Positions 59,239 to 64,000 of a DNA stretch of 64,000 nucleotides are shown in pieces. This DNA is from DASXMT01 sp963812965 (GTDB lineage Bacteria > Actinomycetota > Acidimicrobiia > Acidimicrobiales > RAAP-2). Location: the NCBI GenBank assembly GCA_963812965.1, contig CAWEXG010000006.1, positions 186,001 to 250,000 on the forward strand, in the 5' to 3' direction. A program made the position numbers and the translations under genes. How positions within the stretch are numbered: position 1 is the first letter of the stretch; each line of letters starts with the position of its first letter. Below the pieces are notes generated by a model that saw only the letters and a program-made list of their open reading frames with translations, did not search any database and was not told the origin of the DNA.

Positions 59239-60837
59239 ATGCCCGTCCTCGCCACCACCATCGACCCCGCATCGGGGGAGTACCAGGCCAATCGCGCCGC
59301 CCTGCTCGACGCCATCGCAGCCGTCGACGAGCAGCTGGCCCTGGCCCGGGCCGGTGGCGGCGAGCAGTACGTGGAGCGCCACCAAAGCCGTGGCAAGCTC
59401 CCGGCCAGGCAGCGCATCGAGCTGCTGTTGGACCGTGACTGCGCGTTCTTGGAGCTGTCGCCCTTGGCCGCCTGGGGTACGGAGTTCACGGTCGGCGCCT
59501 CGTCGATCACCGGGATCGGCGTGGTCAAGGGTGTCGAGTGCCTCATCTCGGCCAACGATCCGACGGTACGAGGGGGTGCCATGAACCCCAACACGTTCAA
59601 GAAGTCCGCCCGGGCCGCCGACATCGCCCTCGAGAACCGCCTCCCCACCGTCAACCTGGTCGAGTCGGGTGGTGCAGACCTGCCCAGCCAGGCAGAGCTG
59701 TTCATCCCCGGGGGCAGGGCCTTCCGTGACCTGACCCGCCAGTCGGCGCTGGGGTTGCCAACGATCGCACTCGTCTTCGGGAGCTCCACCGCCGGAGGAG
59801 CGTACGTCCCCGGCATGAGCGACTACATCGTCATGATCGAAGGCCGATCGAAGGTCTTCCTCGGCGGTCCTCCCCTGGTGAAGATGGCCACCGGCGAGGA
59901 GTCGGACGACGAGGAGCTGGGTGGGGCCGAGATGCACGCCCGGGTCTCCGGCCTGGCCGACGAGCTGGCCACAGACGAGCTCGACGCCATCCGCATCGGT
60001 CGTCAGATCGTGTCCCGCCTCAACTGGCGCAAGCGTGGTCCGGGGCCGACGGAGCCGGCCGATCCACCGGTCCACGACCCCGACGAGCTCGTGGGCATCG
60101 CCTCGGCCGACCCGAAGGTTCCCTTCGACCCACGGGAGGTGCTGGCCCGGGTGGTCGACGGCTCCCGGTTCGACGAGTTCAAGCGCCACTACGGCACCAG
60201 CCTGGTCACCGGGTGGGCGTCGATCCACGGCTATCCGATCGGGGTCCTCGCCAACCACCGTGGCGTGCTGTTCTCGGAGGAAGCACACAAAGCCACCCAG
60301 TTCATCCAACTCGCCAACCAGATCGACGTACCGCTCGTCTTCTTTCAGAATACTACAGGTTATATGGTTGGCAAGGAGTACGAGCAGCGAGGAATCATCA
60401 AGCACGGCGCCACGATGATCAACGCCGTCACCAACTCCTCGGTCCCCCATCTGACCGTCATCATCGGCGCCTCCTACGGGGCCGGCAACTACGGCATGTG
60501 CGGCCGCGCCTACAACCCCCGCTTCCTGTTCACCTGGCCCAACGCCCGATCGGCGGTGATGGGCCCGGCCCAACTCGCCGGGGTCCTCTCCATCGTGGGG
60601 CGCCAGTCGGCAGCGTCCAAGGGCGTCCCCTTCGACGAGGATGCCGACGCCGCCATGCGCGAGGCGGTCGAGTCCCAGATCGAGGCGGAGTCGCTCCCCC
60701 TCTTCCTCACCGGGCGCCTGTACGACGACGGCATCATCGATCCCCGTGACACCCGGACGGTGCTCGGGCTCAGCCTGTCGGTCATCCACAACCAGGAGAT
60801 CAAGGGCACGCGTGGCTACGGCGTGTTCCGGATGTAG
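59239..60837 (+). CDS. Acyl-CoA carboxylase beta (carboxyltransferase) subunit
   Basis: 532 residues from ATG at 59239; upstream ATGs at 59209 and 59167 are possible. It transfers CO2 from biotin to an acyl-CoA. Signatures: TTIDPASGEYQANRAALLDAIAAVDEQLALARAGGG, GKLPARQRIELLLDRDCAFLELSPLAA, GSSTAGGAYVPGMSDYIVMI and the carboxyl-terminal HNQEIKGTRGYGVFRM. The GGAYVPGMSD and ITGIGVVKGVECLISANDPTVRGG parts resemble the methylcrotonyl/geranyl-CoA carboxylase beta branch. The biotin carboxylase starts 2 bases after the stop. Confidence 0.9.
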   Translation: MPVLATTIDPASGEYQANRAALLDAIAAVDEQLALARAGGGEQYVERHQSRGKLPARQRIELLLDRDCAFLELSPLAAWGTEFTVGASSITGIGVVKGVECLISANDPTVRGGAMNPNTFKKSARAADIALENRLPTVNLVESGGADLPSQAELFIPGGRAFRDLTRQSALGLPTIALVFGSSTAGGAYVPGMSDYIVMIEGRSKVFLGGPPLVKMATGEESDDEELGGAEMHARVSGLADELATDELDAIRIGRQIVSRLNWRKRGPGPTEPADPPVHDPDELVGIASADPKVPFDPREVLARVVDGSRFDEFKRHYGTSLVTGWASIHGYPIGVLANHRGVLFSEEAHKATQFIQLANQIDVPLVFFQNTTGYMVGKEYEQRGIIKHGATMINAVTNSSVPHLTVIIGASYGAGNYGMCGRAYNPRFLFTWPNARSAVMGPAQLAGVLSIVGRQSAASKGVPFDEDADAAMREAVESQIEAESLPLFLTGRLYDDGIIDPRDTRTVLGLSLSVIHNQEIKGTRGYGVFRM

Positions 60838-60839
60838 CG

Positions 60840-62333
60840 ATGCCCCCCAGCGCCACTGCCCCTCGCACCACCGCCCCCATCACCAGCTTGCTGGTGGCCA
60901 ACCGAGGCGAGATCGCCCGACGGATCTTCCGCACTGCACGGGCCATGGGCATCACGTGTGTCGCCGTGTACTCGGACGCCGACGCCGACAGCCCCCACGT
61001 GGCCGAAGCCGATCTGGCCGTCCGGTTGCCGGGCGCCTCCCCCACGGACACCTATCTGCGTACCGATCTGCTGCTCGACGCTGCCGTCCGCAGCGGGGCC
61101 GACGCCATCCACCCTGGCTACGGCTTCCTGTCCGAGAGCGCCGCCTTCGCGTCGGCGGTGATCGAGAGCGGTCTCACCTGGGTCGGACCTCCCCCTGCCG
61201 CCATCGCCGCCATGGGATCGAAGATCGGGAGCAAGGAGATGATGCGCGCCGCCGGGGTGCCCACCCTGCCGTCGATCACCGTCCCGGCGGGCGGCGTGGT
61301 GGACCCATCCGAAGCCGACGCCCTCGGATGGCCTCTCCTGGTGAAGGCGTCCGCCGGTGGTGGCGGACGGGGCATGCGCATCGTCGAGAGCCCCGACGCG
61401 TTGGCCGAAGCGGTGGCCGGCGCCGAGCGGGAGGCCGAGTCGGCGTTCGGCGACGGCACGGTGTTCCTGGAGCAGTACCTTCTCGATCCTCGCCATATCG
61501 AGGTACAGGTGCTGGCCGATGCTCACGGTGACGTGGTGGCTCTGTGCGAGCGGGAGTGCTCCATCCAGCGGCGCCACCAGAAGATCATCGAGGAGTCGCC
61601 GTCGCCGGTGATCACCCCCGACCAACGCGCCGTCTTGGGCGACGCCGCCGTGGCCGCCGCTCGGGCCGTCGGCTACACCAACGCCGGCACCGTCGAGTTC
61701 GTCCTCGGCAGTACCGGGGCAAACAGAGGAGCCGATGGGCGGGCCGGTGGAGTCCAGGAATCCGACTTCTTCTTCTTAGAGATGAACACCCGGCTCCAGG
61801 TGGAGCATCCGGTGACCGAGACCGTGACCGGCCTGGACCTGGTGCGGGTGCAGCTCCTGGTGGCCCAGGGGGACGCGCTTCCCGGCGAGGTCCATGCCGC
61901 AGCGATCAGAGGTCCCCGGGGCCATGCCATCGAGGCCCGCCTCTACGCCGAGGATCCGGCCGCCGACTGGCTCCCGTCGACCGGGACGCTGCACCGGTTC
62001 GAGGTGCCCGGTGCGGACACCGGCGGCACTGGCACCGGTCATGACGTTGCCATCCGAGTGGACAGCGGGGTCGAGTCGGGCAGCACGGTCAGCCCGAACT
62101 ACGACCCCATGCTGGCCAAGGTCATCGTCCATGCTCCCACCCGGACCGAGGCCGTTGCGTCGCTGGCCCGGGTCCTGGCCGGAAGCACCATCCACGGGGT
62201 GACCACCAACCGGGACCTCTTGGTCCGGATCCTGCGCCATCCCGCCTTCGTCGCCGGGGACATCGATACCGGCTTTCTCGACCGTCATGGCCTGGCCGGC
62301 ACAGCGCGGGTGGACAGGGTGCGGACGCGCTGA
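60840..62333 (+). CDS. Acyl-CoA carboxylase alpha subunit, biotin carboxylase part
   Basis: 497 residues as read; biotin carboxylase domain. VANRGEIARRIFRTARAMGITCVAVYSDADADSPH at the start, ATP-grasp KASAGGGGRGMRIVE, EVQVLADAHGDVVALCERECSIQRRHQKIIEESPSP, FFLEMNTRLQVEHPVTETVTGLDLVRVQL. The frame ends with GLAGTARVDRVRTR at 62333. The expected continuation ADALTAPLADAGAERRHAV is in the next frame, so one missing base near 62320 probably ends it early. It pairs with the beta subunit to carboxylate a medium or branched acyl-CoA. Confidence 0.9.
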   Translation: MPPSATAPRTTAPITSLLVANRGEIARRIFRTARAMGITCVAVYSDADADSPHVAEADLAVRLPGASPTDTYLRTDLLLDAAVRSGADAIHPGYGFLSESAAFASAVIESGLTWVGPPPAAIAAMGSKIGSKEMMRAAGVPTLPSITVPAGGVVDPSEADALGWPLLVKASAGGGGRGMRIVESPDALAEAVAGAEREAESAFGDGTVFLEQYLLDPRHIEVQVLADAHGDVVALCERECSIQRRHQKIIEESPSPVITPDQRAVLGDAAVAAARAVGYTNAGTVEFVLGSTGANRGADGRAGGVQESDFFFLEMNTRLQVEHPVTETVTGLDLVRVQLLVAQGDALPGEVHAAAIRGPRGHAIEARLYAEDPAADWLPSTGTLHRFEVPGADTGGTGTGHDVAIRVDSGVESGSTVSPNYDPMLAKVIVHAPTRTEAVASLARVLAGSTIHGVTTNRDLLVRILRHPAFVAGDIDTGFLDRHGLAGTARVDRVRTR

Positions 62334-62964
62334 CTGCCCCACTGGCAGACGCCGGTGCCGAGCGGCGCCACGCCGTCGCCGCCGCCCTGACCGGTCAGGC
62401 GCAGCGACGAGCACTGGCCACGGTGCAACCAGACCTGCCCTCGGGCTGGCGGAACAATCCCTCGGAGCTGCAACGGTCGACGTTCGATGGTTGCACCGGA
62501 CCGATCGTCGTCGGGTATCGCTTCGACCGGCCGGCGACGGTATCGAGGTGGTCGAGGTGGACGGGTCGTCCAACCCGATCTCGTCGTCGAACAGCTGACC
62601 GGCTCTTCGGTCACGCTCACCGTCGACGGCGTCACCCGGTCGTACCGGGTGGACCGGGTCGAGCGCACTTCGTTCGTCGACGGCCCGGACGGCTCGACGG
62701 CCCTGGTCGAGCACGAGCGATTTCCCATCCCCGGCAGCGAGATCCCAGCCGGCTCTGCCGTTGCGCCCATGCCCGGCGGCGTCGCCCGGGTCAAGGTGGC
62801 CGTCGGCGACCACGTCGAGCCGGGACAGGTGCTGGTGGTGCTGGAGGCCATGAAGATGGAGCACACCGTGCACGCCGCCGTCGAGGCGGCACGGTGGCCG
62901 AGGTCATGGTGACCCCAGGCACCAGGTCGAGTCGGGACAGGTTCTGGTCGTGCTGGGGAGGTAG
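62334..62964 (+). pseudogene. Alpha subunit remainder with biotin carboxyl carrier domain, several frameshifts
   Basis: The rest of the alpha subunit is scattered over three frames: ADALTAPLADAGAERR ... STFDGCTGPIVVGYRFDRP, then GDGIEVVEVDGSSNP, then DLVVEQLTGSSVTLTVDG ... PMPGGVARVKVAVGDHVEPGQVLVVLEAMKMEH (biotin Lys in EAMKMEH, 62841-62864), then GTVAEVMVTPGT and VESGQVLVVLGR ending at 62964. At least five single missing bases (near 62320, 62530, 62575, 62885 and 62920) would restore it. This cluster suggests sequence error rather than real decay. Confidence 0.7.
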
Positions 62965-63016
62965 TGGGCGAGGCGGGCGGGGCTCCGGACGGGGCGGGCG
63001 AGGCACGAGACGAGAC

Positions 63017-64000
63017 ATGAGCGACCCGATCAGGATCGCCAACTGCTCCGGCTTCTACGGCGACCGGCTGAGCGCGGCACGCGAGATGGTCGAGGGCGGC
63101 CCCATCGACGTGCTGACCGGCGACTGGCTGGCCGAGCTGACCATGCTCATCTTGTGGAAGGGACGCCAGCGCGATGCCTCCCGGGGCTGGGCCCGCACCT
63201 TTCTCACCCAGATGGAAGAGGTCCTGGGCACCTGTGTCGACCGGGGGATCAAGGTGGTCACCAACGCCGGCGGCCTCAACCCGGCCGGCCTGGCCGACGA
63301 GGTCCGGACGGTGGCCGACCGGTTGGGCCTCACTGTCGGCGTCGCCCACGTCGAAGGGGACGACCTGGTGCCTCGCCTCGACGAGCTGCAGCAGGACGGC
63401 CACGACCTGGCCCATCTCGACACGGGTGTCCCACTGGCCGACGCCGGCGGCGAGGTGGTGACGGCCAACGCCTATCTCGGGGCGTGGCCCATCGTCGAGG
63501 CGCTGCGCGGCGGCGCCGACGTGGTCGTCTGCCCTCGGGTCACCGACGCCTCGTTGGTGGTGGGGCCGGCGGCCTGGCACCACGGCTGGGAGCCGACCGA
63601 GTGGGACCGCCTGGCCGGCGCGGTGGCCGCCGGCCACCTGATCGAGTGCGGCCCCCAGGTCACCGGAGGGAACTACGCCTTCTTCACCGAGGTGCCCGGG
63701 CTGGAGCATCCCGGCTTCCCCATCGCCGAGGTGGCAGACGACGGCTCCTCGATCATCACCAAGCACCCGGGTACCGGCGGCAGGGTGTCGGTGGGCACGG
63801 TCACCGCCCAGTTGCTCTACGAGATCGCCGGGCCCGACTACCCCAACACCGACGTGGTGGCCCGCTTCGATACGGTCCCGCTGAACGAGGACGCTCCGGA
63901 CCGGGTGCGCGTGTCGGGCACCCGGGGTCTGCCCGCACCAGGGACGTGAAGGTCTGTATCAACTTGTTGGGAGGATGGCGCAACACCATGACCTTCGTCC
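63017..64000 (+). CDS. AtuA-type (DUF1446) acyclic terpene utilization protein, partial
   Basis: ATG at 63017, MSDPIRIANCSGFYGDRLSAAREMVEGGPIDVLTGDWLAELTMLIL, with NAGGLNPAGLADEVRTVADRLGL and VVCPRVTDASLVVGPAAWHHGWEP. This is the AtuA/DUF1446 family, found in citronellol/geraniol and leucine/isovalerate catabolic clusters next to acyl-CoA carboxylases. The frame ends at 63949 (RGLPAPGT), but DVKVCINLLGGWRNTMTFV continues in the next frame to the window end, which suggests a missing base near 63936. The gene runs out of the window. Confidence 0.8.

Noticed and set aside
59155..60789. 544-codon minus-strand open frame
   Set aside because: Antisense to the carboxylase beta subunit, with no domain signature.

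Overview
The window is high-GC DNA with strong actinobacterial synteny. Going down the minus strand from about 59.1 to 40.5 kb, the order glmU-prs-rplY-pth ... mfd-mazG-eno-ftsB-DUF501-ppx matches, from memory, the Mycobacterium core. Two large secreted proteins carry about 42-residue GYWxxxxDGGIFxFGxAxFYGS repeats, which I associate with Acidimicrobiia. I therefore infer an uncultured or little-studied Acidimicrobiia-type actinobacterium; this is inference from gene content, not a database match.

Layout. 0-3.1 kb: end of a DesK/NarL-type histidine kinase, divergent from an ABC exporter whose ATPase is frameshifted. 3.3-7.5 kb: sulfate importer operon (cysP-cysT-cysW-cysA plus a VOC protein) behind an AT-rich palindrome. 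7.6-9.6 kb: nitronate monooxygenase, a small conserved protein and a hicAB toxin-antitoxin pair. 9.8-16.7 kb: the most interesting unit. A cobalamin riboswitch on the minus strand precedes a secreted alpha/alpha-barrel protein with propeller-like repeats, a transcobalamin C-domain-like (DUF4430-like) protein, and a complete ECF transporter (EcfT, fused EcfAA', S component). The genes are almost all joined by 4-base overlaps, which suggests a B12 capture-and-uptake operon with a split bacterial transcobalamin-like receptor.

16.8-26.2 kb: metabolic genes (P450, tandem ABM membrane protein with a 32-residue companion, amidohydrolase, SDR/DUF2867, methyltransferase), a tail-to-tail toxin/antitoxin-like pair, an odd tRNA and a type B carboxylesterase. 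26.3-40.5 kb: lipid and polysaccharide genes: GT2, PlsC-type acyltransferase, epimerase, several glycosyltransferases, a GT-C-like membrane protein, and a methyltransferase-kinase-coiled-coil protein with the architecture of the E. coli O-antigen chain terminator WbdD.

40.5-59.1 kb: the conserved housekeeping block, interrupted by a SpoIID/LytB protein with 12 repeats and by an ABC-2 exporter. GlmU is short and lacks most of its acetyltransferase domain. 59.2-64 kb: acyl-CoA carboxylase beta and alpha subunits followed by an AtuA (DUF1446) gene, which suggests branched-chain or terpenoid acyl-CoA catabolism.

Several genes show single-base frameshifts (near 1.86, 13.46, 33.27, 56.05 kb), with a dense cluster of apparent one-base deletions at 62.3-63.95 kb. 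Sequence or assembly error is likely for at least the cluster. No insertion sequence, prophage, rRNA or CRISPR array was seen.
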